DNA of 64,000 bases, taken from positions 7,541,057-7,605,056 of the forward strand of contig OZ014415.1 in the NCBI GenBank assembly GCA_963965975.1, given 5' to 3'. The notes under the pieces were generated by a model. The model saw only the letters and a list, made by a program, of their open reading frames with translations, did no database searches and was not told where the DNA came from. How positions within the stretch are numbered: position 1 is the stretch's first letter; every line of letters starts with the position of its first letter. This document shows positions 31,725 to 49,300 of the stretch, piece after piece. The DNA is from Xestospongia bergquistia. Lineage: Eukaryota; Porifera; Demospongiae; Haplosclerida; Petrosiidae. The translations under genes were made by a program, and so were the position numbers.

Positions 31725-33449
31725 CAGTTAATAGTCTATACAGTTACATTTATATATGTTATTTTTTGTTTCTCTTTTAGGCAACCATTGGTAGTGACAT
31801 ATTAATTAAAACCATTTCCTTGGGTAGTAAAAAAGTTAAGTTAATGTATTGACATGATATCATATTCTCTTGTACCACTAGGTCAAACTGGAGTTATGGG
31901 ATACTGCTGGTCAAGAGAGATTTCAATCAATTGTTTCCACTCATATCAAAAAATCATCTATTGCTGTTGTTGTTTATGACATCACTGGTTAGTTACAGTT
32001 ACCATAGTGAACAAATACAGCTACCATTAGTAAGGTGTACTTTGCTTTACATCAGTACTTATCTAACCGAGAGTAACTACCATTAGTTTAACAGTGGTAT
32101 AGAACCAGTGTACCTAACATCATGTTATAGACATATGCAGTGTTTGAAACATGATTAGTGTTAAAATCAAGCAGAGGTTGTAGAATGCACACTTTGTGCT
32201 TATGTTTTAGGGTTTAGGAATGTATTGGGTGTGGTCTAGGAGTAATACAATGAGTGTTGATTAATTTTGGTCTTGATCACCCTCGTACATGCATTGGACA
32301 ATTTTCAGCTTAATGTAGAATTATTAGCGTACAGCCACTTAAATCATTTTTATTGTAATATACGAATATATTATATTTAGCTACTACCTGTATTATAGAG
32401 ACAATTTACTTGCTTTTTTAACTCGTGTCATCATGAAAACATTTTCTATGGCACAAACCATTATATGCTCAGGTCTAGATATGATATAGAGTTTTAGTTC
32501 CTAGACAGTTATAGACCTTTTCTTGTTCATACTTTGTTTTCTAGTATAACTACTACTTAGCTGTAGTTATACTGTAAACATGTATCTTGAGCAAGATGTT
32601 GCCATAAATTATCATATGTCATATCAGCTCCTATCTTACTCTGGTGTATTAATGAAATCAAAAGAACATTTATCCTCATAGATCGTAAATCTTTTGATGC
32701 AGTAGATGGGTATATAAGACAAGTTCGAGAAGAGCGTCATGATAATGTTGTCATTCTTATAGTAGGAAACAAAGTGGATTTACAAGTACAGAATATATTC
32801 TAACCAACATGTTACTAAATTTTAACTAGGACAAGAGACAAATTAAAACAACAGAAGGAGAAAGAAAGGCTACAGAATTGAAAGCAGATTTTGGTGAAAC
32901 TTCAGCAAAGACTGGATGCAATGTTAAAGATGTGAGTTCAATCACATATACCTTGATATTTTAACATTGAAGAAACATGTGTACTTTACAGTTTAATTAT
33001 GCTTAAGTATAACTGTAAATATAAACAATAGACCAGCATTACATATATTGTACACCATTACTGACACATACATAGTACACCAGTACTGACACATACATTG
33101 TACACCAGTATTGACACATACATAGTACACCAGTACTGACACATACATAGTACACCAGTATTGATACATACATTGATATTAATATGTATATTTTAGCTGT
33201 TGACAAGAGTAGTTCTGTCTTATATTGATATGTGGGACAATCAAACAAGCAATCATCAAGGAGAACATAACAGTATCCTGTTATTATATGTATTTTTTTA
33301 TCACATCAACCACCATGTATTAGTATTTCATCAGTATTATTATTGCTATGATTTCTTAACTGAACTGTACTATAGCCGTTCAACTGACGTCTGCCAATCA
33401 GGCTTCTGTCATATTGCCAAGACGCCGTCGTTTTAAATGTCCATGTTAA
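27897..33449 (+). CDS. Gene C: Rab6-like small GTPase with divergent N-terminal extension
   Basis: The start exon 27897-27928 ([10 protein letters not shown]) is followed by exon 28034 to about 28127, which carries an in-frame 9-nt loss relative to A and B. GTPase exons: 31423-31473, 31525-31580, 31781-31834, 31882-31987, 32682-32785, 32830-32931, 33197-33272, 33376-33449. They encode P-loop GDGSVGKTS, switch I ATIGSD, G3 WDTAGQE, G4 GNKVDL, G5 ETSAK and tail RRRRFKCPC, a basic stretch plus CXC prenylation end. The linker shows [20 protein letters not shown] (about 29923-30041) and a [10 protein letters not shown] block near 30890, with stop codons in the B-type reading frames near 29685 and 30870. 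The N-terminal half may therefore be shorter than in B. The last intron, 33273-33375, has donor GTATCCTG and branch-like TTTCTTAAC at 33352 (U12 type). Confidence 0.76.
31684..31722. repeat. (AAT)n microsatellite
   Basis: A run of about 13 ATA/AAT triplets in an intron of gene C, absent from the same intron in A and B. Confidence 0.9.
33040..33180. repeat. 25-bp minisatellite in a gene C intron
   Basis: Five or six copies of 'tacaccagtactgacacata' plus 'catag', in the same intron as the longer arrays in B and F. Confidence 0.88.
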
Positions 33450-34088
33450 AAATAGGTAATTGGATTTTTCATGTCTTTATTTTTCATGTCTTTTAATTGT
33501 TTTGTTTAGCCTCTGATACGAAACTAGCTGCATAAATAACAACTTCATAATATAGCATGGATGTTTGTAATATTTTCCAGCTGTGTTACATTCAGACACA
33601 TTGCTCTGTCTCTAATAATGTATTGAAACGTGTCATAATTATTTATCTTGATACCAGCGTATGATTTTATTGAACATTGCCAATGAAATCTCTGTTTGGT
33701 AACCATATTCAATGATTTTATGTAATAACATATTGCATGCATCCATGAATGTCTAGTTCAAGTTAAGTGTCTGATACTATTCCTGAATACAACAGTTAAC
33801 AGTGTATTTACTTGTGGTATAGGCTAGTGTTGTAAGCCCAGACACTTTGCTTAAAGAGGAAGGGCCTGGCCTGACGAGACTTAAGTATAAACCAGGTATT
33901 GCTTGAGGTTTGGGTTACCCTTGCATAATCACTTCTTGCTGATGTTTTACAGAAGCCTACGCGCATAGAATTCGTATATTTATTATTGTGTTTGCTTTTA
34001 TTCTTGTTATTGTAATTATTATAATCGTTATGCTGTTGAAGATAATATGTATTCATTGAATTATATCTTGGCCAAAGTCTAAGTTAAT
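33450..34088. other. Spacer between genes C and D
   Basis: This holds the shared Rab 3' flank (to about 33850), then 'agaggaagggcctggcctga' also found near 26992, and a T- and A-rich block 'tattgtaattattataat' shared with 27600 and 54950. No gene is seen. The small reverse frames have no family match. Confidence 0.55.
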
Positions 34089-34199
34089 AGGCGTGGTCAC
34101 TGGTCAGCCAGCTGTTGTCACTGAGCTCGAGGGGGGGAAACTCGAACTAACTCAAACTAACTACTACCTGTACAAGGTGAACTATTCACGTAAGGTCAA
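34089..34199 (+). promoter_or_regulatory. Upstream region of gene D
   Basis: 'ggcgtggtca' and 'cagccagctgttgtcact' occur here and upstream of D2 (55032-55058), in the same order, followed by 'tattcacgtaa.gtca' just before the ATG. Copy G lacks this block, so its control may differ. Confidence 0.45.
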
Positions 34200-39990
<5,791 letters not shown>

Positions 39991-41400
39991 TAATAATTTA
40001 TTTTTGAATCATAATTAATATCATTTGTCCATTAAATTATTTTATTTCTTATTTCAGTTTAATAATATGTACTATAAATGTTATAAAGTTTACTATTTAA
40101 AAACTTTGAAATAATTTTCGTCATCATTATCATAGAATACAACATTTCATGATATACAGCCACAACCTGCTGTTAAACCTTTGTTGTATGAGTCTGTAGC
40201 TATAATGTAATAATGTTATATATTATAATATATATATATATATATTTGGCTTAAGACTGCTAATGTTTGAACAAAACATTCCTGCTAAACTATTTTGAGA
40301 CTCAACTTTATGTATATATATATATGCATGTATACAATTATTGCATTAGTCATTCTTCTCTTCAGAATTTAGATAAGTTATGAATGATGAATTGCAATGT
40401 AATTTGGTCAACTAGTATTTTATGATAATCACATCTGATAGACTATCTATATACAAAAACAATGAGCTGAGACTGTTCGTCACTGACCTTGGATCATTAC
40501 CAAGTTGTTTAATTTACTATAGCTATTATCTATCTATTAGTAGGTTGACAAAGTTATCAATGACATAACATGTGTATGACAAGAATTAAATCAACCATTT
40601 ATGTCACTCCTTCAGTCAGTCAGTTTGTACTATAACATTGGATAGCTCTGGCAAACCCAATGTTTCTTCATTATCCATCTTTTGTCATATGTTGGGAGTT
40701 CTAACATTTACCAGTGATGTATTTGTTGATTTATCCTAATTTTACTATATAGTATATTACTTGTTAAGGTCACTGATTATCTTCCACTAAAACCAATGAG
40801 GCCACTCTCTGGATCTTGTTATAACTACAATTACAATGGTCGCAATAATCCAGTCTATCTACTGGATGGTTTTAAATAGATGTACAATAATTATCCATTG
40901 GTACAATTACATCAAATGGTACTTTATACCCTATAGTAATAACAATTACACAAACTATACAACTATAAAAAATGATGGAACTGTTACTCCATTAGGTATG
41001 TCACCTTCTCTAAAAGTTGGTATTGGGACACCTATTAAATCAACATGGACGTGTGCTATTATAGAGCCTTCTGGTTGTTATGTTACACTTCAAGTACCAG
41101 AACAGCTTCAGTAGTTAGTGTGTACTATAACACAACTAGCTTGTAGTGAACCATCATCTTTTCACTATCCATTTTGTGAAGTACACGTACATCAAGAGTT
41201 CATATGTATTATTGTTTTGTGTTAATAATTATGTTGTTAAGATTATTAATAATAATTACTTTGAACATGAAAACAACATCAATAACAATAATAAGAGGTC
41301 AAAAACACTCTTCCACAACATCAACGTCTTCTGCAACAGCTATAAACTTTTCCTACACTAAGAGATTCTGGTGTACACATTTTGATTAGCGGTGTTTCAT
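39991..41400. other. Gene D 3' flank and spacer
   Basis: There are TA-rich runs at about 40228-40242 and 40311-40324. Parts (40460-40680, 41110-41200) match the spacer after D2 (62230-62600), so this flank was duplicated with D. A small frame at 40836-41114 includes PLGMSPSLKVGIGTP but has no family I recognise and is absent from the D2 spacer. Confidence 0.5.
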
Positions 41401-42860
41401 ATTTCAATCCTGGTACCGGTGAACTAGCTTTAAATCCGTTAAAATATCGTTACCATTTTAACGCTCATATTTTCGATCCGGTGTCACAGGAAATTAGGTA
41501 CCCCTATTCCAAATATCCTATATAGGATATTTTGTACCCTCTTAGAAAATTTTGCACCTCTTAGAAGTTTGGAATTTCAGTATAAAAGTCAATATTAGTT
41601 GCATTGAATTGCTTATAATCCACACTCTCAATCTATACAGGCATTGTGCACATATAGAAAACATATCCAGTCAGCAACATCTTGATTAATTGTCTTCCAA
41701 TACTATCAAGCTGATACCTTAGCAGCAGTTTTGTTAAAATGGCAGCCCCCAACTGAATCATTGTGACAAGCCTCAAGGATCTTAAGTTTTGTCCTGCTAT
41801 CTGATACAACCTGCATGTCATATATTTTAGAGTAGTTCAACAGATGTAAACTCAACACACTAACAAAACATACACACATGAATATGCACTGTATGTTACA
41901 TTATTGCCAGTATATGAATCCATGCTATCAACAATGGATAAAATTTTACTGATACTTCCATCTGGTAAACATCACTCAAACATATCCTTATGCTACTGAA
42001 CTTTATTACCAAAACTGCCAACCTGACGTAGACTTCCTCCCTGGCCTTTGTAGTGAATAATTTCATCACTTAATTGAAAATTTTTTGCTCTCTTTCTAAT
42101 GATGCATTTATCCTGCTTGGTGCTGTCTGGTGGATAGCAAGCAGTGTTCTGAGAGATACAGGTGAACCTCTTTGTAGATAGACTCCTCTGACTTGATCTC
42201 CTTCTTGCTCGTGTCCTCTTTGATCTCCTTGTTCATATCTTCAACAATGACTATTGGGGAATCTAGATCACTTATATAGCATTTCATAGCATAAAATATA
42301 CAGCTTTTCGATTGGCTCTCTTCTCCTTCTGTACAATTAATCAAGGATTGGGATTCAATTTTTCCTAACGCGTACTATTACGGATACCAAATATCCTTAG
42401 GAAATATCCTTGGATATTTGGTACACACTTAGATGTTGCTCCTTTTTTACAGTACTGGCAAAGAAATTGTTGTCTGCTAGTTGACATTATCTTGAACCCA
42501 CTACACCAGTAATGGTACATTACATACAATCTCCATCACATCCTATCTGCCCATTCTTATCATCTCTTTAGTTAACCCAAATCTCATTTTTCCCAGTACA
42601 ATAAGAGAAAGAACAATCTCTCTTTCCTCAGTATATGTTAGAACTGTTGGTCCTCTAGTATCTACTAACTTTAGTATGTTTCTCTGAGAGATGATCATGC
42701 AGAGTACTGGAGCTAATTCCATATTTTCAAGCAGCACCACAGATGCTACTTGCTCCTGTCTTGACTTCTTCTATGGTGCTTTCCATTGCTTCTTTGTTAT
42801 AAGTCATGTTATGGAAACTCAAACTGCATTGAAGTTATCAAATTTGAACTGTATTTTGTG
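41400..42860 (-). mobile_element. Probable decayed DNA transposon, minus strand
   Basis: The minus-strand frame at 42543-42740 reads GPTVLTYTEEREIVLSLIVLGKMRFGLTKEMIR. This resembles the N-terminal helix-turn-helix part of pogo/Tigger-like DDE transposases (pattern: 'L..EEE..IV..I..M...GFGLT...I'). Further minus frames at 42108-42344 and 41633-41821 are not recognisable. Palindromic blocks containing AAATATCC lie at about 41508-41540 and 42385-42423. There is no intact transposase, and the interval is absent from the matching spacer after D2, which fits an insertion. Confidence 0.4.
42385..42423. repeat. Palindromic block TACCAAATATCC..GGATATTTGGTA
   Basis: Exact 12-nt inverted arms at 42385-42396 and 42412-42423. 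A related but less perfect palindrome lies at about 41508-41540. The pair may mark ends of an element about 0.9 kb long. Confidence 0.6.
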
Positions 42861-43331
42861 AGCATGCTAAAAAATTAATTATAAATGTTGAATTCATCTA
42901 ATTAATATTTACTAAACATTTTATTAGATTACAGTTGATGGCTCCACTTCACTGTTATTTCGTTTGACTATGAGAAGTGTGTTTGTTCTTAAAGGCAAGA
43001 GAGAAAGTTTAAGATCAGAAAATCTATCCCAATATTGAAAGGGGAACAAAAACCCTCTGCAAATAACTGTAGGAAATAGTAAAACTAGCATTGATTGCTA
43101 CAATAGATTGATTATATATAGCTATATTATAGGTACTAATATTAATACTAGTCATAGTCTTTTCACTTTGTAATACTGGATTGTGTGCGGAAACCCCCCT
43201 TGTCCGGATACCCCCCGTTTACTCTATATATACTACGTTAGCCACAGCCATATTTTTATTGCTTAGTTGTGTCAGCTCTTTGTTACCAAAGTCTTTCTCT
43301 TAGTTTGGTGAGTGTACTGGCTTTTTTGTAG
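42861..43331. other. Spacer and truncated 5' part of copy E
   Basis: Unique AT-rich DNA up to about 43230, including a C-rich doublet ('gcggaaacccccct', 'ccggataccccccg') near 43190-43220. From about 43255 the sequence aligns with gene A at about 12900 ('attgcttagttgtgtcagct'). Copy E therefore joined the locus without the first exons and CACGTG promoter of the A-C type. Its promoter is not identified. Confidence 0.5.
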
Positions 43332-46300
43332 GTATTTCTAGTCATTATAGAAGATATAAGTTGATGTTTGAGTCTCTTCTAGATGATATGAGTCATCCCA
43401 AAGAAGCTAAAAATTACCCTTATCGTCTAGAGCCTAATAGCAATACTGATACAGGTATGAGTTTGAAATCAGTCTTTAAATATTCCAAACTATTTATGAT
43501 AAGTTTTCTTCATGCAAACTTTAATTCTGTAATAATATTACATTATTATCTTTGTATAAATGTAGCCTTCATAATGAAGGGCTTTTCAACCTCTATGTGT
43601 TTCAACAAATTCGACCATACTAACTTATAATTGTCAAACGTAACTGTGCTTGTAATGGAGAGCTTTTATAGTTGTGAAGCTATGACCAGACTTTGATATG
43701 ATAAAGTTAATTAGTGTTAGAAGCTAATTGTGATAATTGTTAGTATGACACTACTTAATAATTGTTCAAAGGGAGTTGATCTCATGGGATTGATCAAAAA
43801 AGAGTTGATTTCGTGGGAATTGATCTCATGGGATGAACCTGTAAAATTTATGTCAGACAATCAGTCCCTTAATTGTTATGATACTTGTGTTATGTTTACA
43901 TATCCAATTGCTATTGTCCTAAGCAAATTTTATTATTTTTGTCTAGTAATGTAGCTGTACATCTGGTGACATTTTGTTGTCACATGACTGTCAAGGCCAC
44001 ACCCTTTATGTTGCCACACCCATTATAATTAGATTGATGTTACATGTCATACCTGTAATTTGAAATGCCTCTGCCAGTAACAATTATATAACTACAACTA
44101 GATGTCTTCAAACAGTTTTTTATATACTTTTAAGTTATTTAACAAGCAACATTGTCGATTGCAAATACAGAATAAACAAAGTTATTAGCAGGTCACACAG
44201 CCACATGGGACTAAACAGCTAAGAACTGAACACATTATTATAAATGTTACTTTTAACAACACAGCACACGTCAATGTGAACAACCCTTTGAACTGCACTA
44301 GGTAAATTGTTCATTTGGTTAGGATGAAAAGCATAGCTGTTACCAATGACCTACTTAATACAGTAACATCAAATTAATTTACAATATTAACTATATTATT
44401 TAAAACAAATTGTCATAAATGTCTTTCCTAAGAGCATTTTTTAATGTAACAAAGAAGGCATTCCCTTTGAACTGTGTTGTACCAATCATTATACCAAATA
44501 TTATATTTATAATGACTACATAGTATTCTCAAATTTGTAGGTGGAGAAACAGATTATCAACTAAAAGTCATTTTTCTTGGTTATGGAAGTGGTAAGTGAC
44601 TACATCACAAAAGAACATATATTGTATTAATGGTCTTTATTTAGTGGGTAAAACATCACTTATTACAAGATTGATGTACAACAGTTATGGTGAACCATCT
44701 GTACGTGTAACATACATTTAATACATGAATTACTTATTGTTAGAGTTATAATCACAATCTATACTGTTATATGTAATGTTTTCTTCTTCTTTTTAGCCAA
44801 CTATTTGCAGTGACATGTCATTTAAAACTGTTGTCTTGCGTGGTCTAAGAGTTAAGTGAATGAACTTGACACATTTAGATGATGTAATCTCTTATATTAT
44901 CAGGTTCAACTTCAGTTATGGGATACAGCTGGTAGTGAGACATTTAGATCAGCTGTTTCTATTTATATCAGAAATTCATCTATTGTCATTATTGTTTATG
45001 ACATCACTGGTTAGTTACAGTAATCATAGTGACTAATGATAGCTATTATTAATAAGGTGTACCAAATGTATCACTTACCACAATTAGAGCAAAGGTAGTT
45101 ATTATTATGAAGTAATTCAAGTCTTAATACTGTCATAGCCCTATACCTAACATCAAGTTCTACTTAACATGAAAGATTATTAGTACCATGATCAAGCACA
45201 GGTTGTAGAATGCACACTTTGTGTATTATGCTATAGGGTTTAGCAATGTTTGAGGTGTGGTTGAGGAGCAGCATCACAAGCATTGATTAATTTTGAGATT
45301 TATCATTCCTTATGCACAGATTGGACAATTTTCAGCATAATTTAAATTATTAATATACAGTCATATTAATCATTTTTATTATGATATACTAATGTAGTAT
45401 ATTTACCTACTTACTACCTGTACTATAAAGACAATTTATTTGCCAGTTTTGCTAAAGAAAGGTGCCATGCTTTCAACATGAAAATATTTTCTATAGCACA
45501 AACCATTGTATGTTTAGGTCTAGATATGATATTAAGTAGTTTAGGTCCTAGTCAGTTGTAGACCTTTTCTTGTTCATACCTTGATTTCTAGTATCACTCC
45601 TAGTTAACTGTAATTATAATGTAAAGAAATAACTTTAGGTAAAATGTTGTCATAAATTATCATATGTAATTTGGCTCCTATCTTACTCCAATGTATTAAC
45701 ACTGTTTATCTTTACAGATAGTGAATCATTTGATGCAGTAGATGAAAGTGTAAGACAAGTTCGAGAAGTGTGTGATAATAATGTTGCCATTCTTATAGTA
45801 GGAAACAAAATGGATTTACAAGTACAGATATATCTTAACCAACATGTTACTAAATATTATCTAGGTCAAAAGACAGATTTTGACTGAAGAAGGAAAGAGA
45901 AAGGCTCAAGAATTGAGAGCAGATTTTGGTGAAACTTCAGCAAAGACTGGATACAATGTTAAAAAAGTAAGTTCAATCACATATATCTAGTTACTTTTTG
46001 ATGTTGAAGAAACATACATGCTTTACTAGTCAATTGTACCTAAGTACATACTAAATATAAATAGAATGTAGACAATAGACCAGTTAGTATTAACACATAC
46101 ATAGTAGACCAGTATTGACACATACATTGATATGTACTTTTTAGCTGTTAACAAGAGTAGTTCTGGCTTTTATTAATATGAGGGACCATCCAACAACCAG
46201 CCATCAATTAGAAGGTAAAAGTATCCTGTATTTATTAATCACACCTATCACCATGTTTTTTGTTTGTACAATAGTGTTTGATGTATAGAAAGTTCATAAG

Positions 46301-49300
46301 ATTAAATATTTAAAGACTAGACCCTAACGACATACAGTATTAATTCAAAATCATTCATTAAGTAATTTTTGCATATTATATTTACTGTGATTCAGCTATA
46401 TGTGATAAACTGGATGTTTTTTTGAGGTGCTCATTCTGATCATGGGCTTTTCACATTTTGTTAAGTGGCCTAGAAAATGTTCGATCATTAATTATTTGTT
46501 TAATTTTTTTGTTTAATCATGAAATTATTATTTTTTCATCTTAGTGAGGTAATAATACTTGTCCCATGTTTGTAATAATAATAGTTTGTCCATCTTTCTG
46601 TCTCCTATTTAGTAGATAATGGTAGAAATTATACTTTTTATCATGTTTGTTGTGATATGTATTGTATACACAATAGTTATAGTTTATTAATGAGTTAGTT
46701 TGAAATAGACTGTCTAACTTTTTTGTATAGACTTATAAATATCAATTACTTTTATTTCCTTATATATCATATAGCTATCTCACAAGAAGACTCAACACAA
46801 ATTGAGCTAACCAATGAACCAAATCTTATCAGTGACTTCCCTGTAGTTGGTAAGTTATTACATTATATATTGTAGTTATTAAAATTTTGAGATTTTGTTC
46901 AACTTTATTGTTACTGCTGTATTGGATTCACTTGGTTTATTTTCTTGATACATTAGATCAGCAACATTTCCGTGAAGCTCTTAATAAAAGTGGAGCTGTT
47001 AAAACTAGAATCAGTAAAGCTATTGTACAAGGTCCAGCCCGAGTTGGAAAGACATCTGTCAAAAGTCTAATTCTGTCTCAACCATACAAAAGTATAAAAA
47101 GTACTTGCTGTTATGAGTCTCCAGATATTGCTGTAGGAGGGTTTGCTGTTAGTCGCTATGGTCAGCAAGAAGATGAATATCACTGGGAATTAGTTGATAA
47201 TGAGGCTATGGTTGAAAAGTTTGCTAGTGAAATTCGAGATCTGATGTCACAGCAAAAGAAAGAGAACAATGTTGAATCCTCTCGCAACAGCAAGGAAATA
47301 AAAGAACTACCAGTTGATGATCAAACTACTTATACTGCTGATACTCTGGATGATGATTTAAATCCTTTGTCTTCATTTAAGCTATCTCATCCAGCTAAGG
47401 AAAGTGTAGCTGCTGCAAGAGTTGGAGAAATGGAATTAATTCACATTGTAAACAAGGCTCAAGGAAAGCATGGGAAGCTCACGTTTCATAAAGAATGGCT
47501 CTACTTCATTGATTGTGGAGGTCAAATACAATTTCAGCAGTTAATACAGGCCTTCATACCATGTGCATCAGTCCTTATTCTAGTCACTAGTCTAGCTGAA
47601 AATCTCTCTAATCAATGTTCTGCTTCATTTGAATATGAAGAGGATAAAAGCTATGATGTAAGTGACTACTTGCCTTCTATTGAAACACTTTTACGACATC
47701 TCACCCTTATGGTCAGTTCTAGCAGCTTCCAACAGGAGTTAGTGGAGGGTAATGAGCTTTCTGACGTAATTAAGATTCCAAAGAAATTGAAAGTGCTCAT
47801 CGTTGCTACCCATCGTGATCTTTATGAGGAGCGACTAAGGAATGGAGAACAAATAGAAACCATTGATGAGAAAGAAGAAAAGCTTGAGCAGATATTTATG
47901 CACATTGATGACAACCTTGTATTTTTGAATGAAAAGATATTTTTTGAAGTTGATGGTCGTAAAGCCTCTCAAGAAGTCTTTGATGATCCTGCTATTAAGG
48001 AGATTCGAGCTGAATTAAGAGATCAAGCCTTCGAAATAGATATTCCTTTAAGTTGGTATGCATTTGAGATTTTACTACGTGAAAGGTCTAGCACTCCTAA
48101 AGGTTGTGGAGTTCTCTCCTTGAAAGATTGTGAAACTATTGGTTTTAGTTTGGGTTTAAAGAAAGAAGAAGCCCAGAGTGCTTTGAAATTTTTCCATCTC
48201 CTTAATACGATCTTGTTCTATCCAGGAGTATCCGATTTAGTATTTATTAACCCACACTGTCTGATTGAAGTCATTTGTGAACTTGTTGTGTTTGTCTGTG
48301 AGAGCCGAAGACATGTGAAAAGTGGTCGAGGAACAGCTGAATGTAGAAAGGTTGTTGAGCAAGGGAAAATTTCAAAAGATGTTTTGAACACCATTTCAAA
48401 GAAATGTTCACAAATATCTAATTTCTTTCCTGATCACAATTTTAGCTTGCTTCTATTACAAATTTTTAAACATCTACTAATAGCTACTGAAAGTCCTAAC
48501 AAGAAGAAGTTCTTCATGCCTGCATTGCTACCATTAACAGATCCTTTCCAATTTATTCCCTCAAGCCACTTTTCTCTTCTTCTCTACTTTAAAAAGGGAG
48601 TGCCTCTTGGTCTATTTTGCGCTATGATTGTTAATCTACTAATGCTTCGAGTTGATAATAGTGATGACTTTTTTGATGACTTCGTTTGGTCAATTGATCG
48701 TACATCGATAATGTTCTCTAATCTCATTACATTACAACACTATAATATGAAAGGGAAAGTTGTTTTTGTTGAATCTAATGACTGTTTTGAGGTTCATTTT
48801 CGATATGCTGAGGACAAGGAGAAAGGAGAGAAATACATTCATTCTACATTAAATGACACCATCAAGAAACGTAAATTTGACAGCAGTAAAATTAAATACA
48901 AAATGGCTTCCTTCTGTCCATGTCCTAAACAACCTCGTCATTACGCTATTTTACATGCCTCTGGTAAATTGCGATGTATGATATCTCGTGATTTGATAGA
49001 AGATCCAGACAGGCAACCAGATACATCTTCATCAGAATGTATGTATTTTTAACCATCTAGTGTATCTATAAGTATATGACAATATTATGGATAGAGCTGG
49101 CTCTAGTAGAATAGAGACACCGACTGTTTTCACATGTAGAGTTAATCTTAATATTAAGTTGTACACAATAAATTGAATATTGTTGTCAATTAGTATGCAG
49201 TGTAATAATACTTAACCATGCTACTTTAAAGTTTAGGTTATAAAGAGCCAGTGATGAAAATCCTTAAATAGTGAAGACACAGTTTTATCTCACTAAATAT

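Noticed and set aside
42108-42344. 78-codon minus-strand frame (MINCTEGEESQSK..) as a host gene
   Set aside because: It lies inside the decayed transposon-like interval and has no splice context or known domain.
46887-46956. Signal-peptide-like start [20 protein letters not shown] before the Roc-COR exon
   Set aside because: A good acceptor (cattag) at 46956 and phase match with exon 46775-46849 make this intron sequence more likely. A separate gene with a secreted start would put a cytosolic Roc-COR-Death protein in the secretory pathway.
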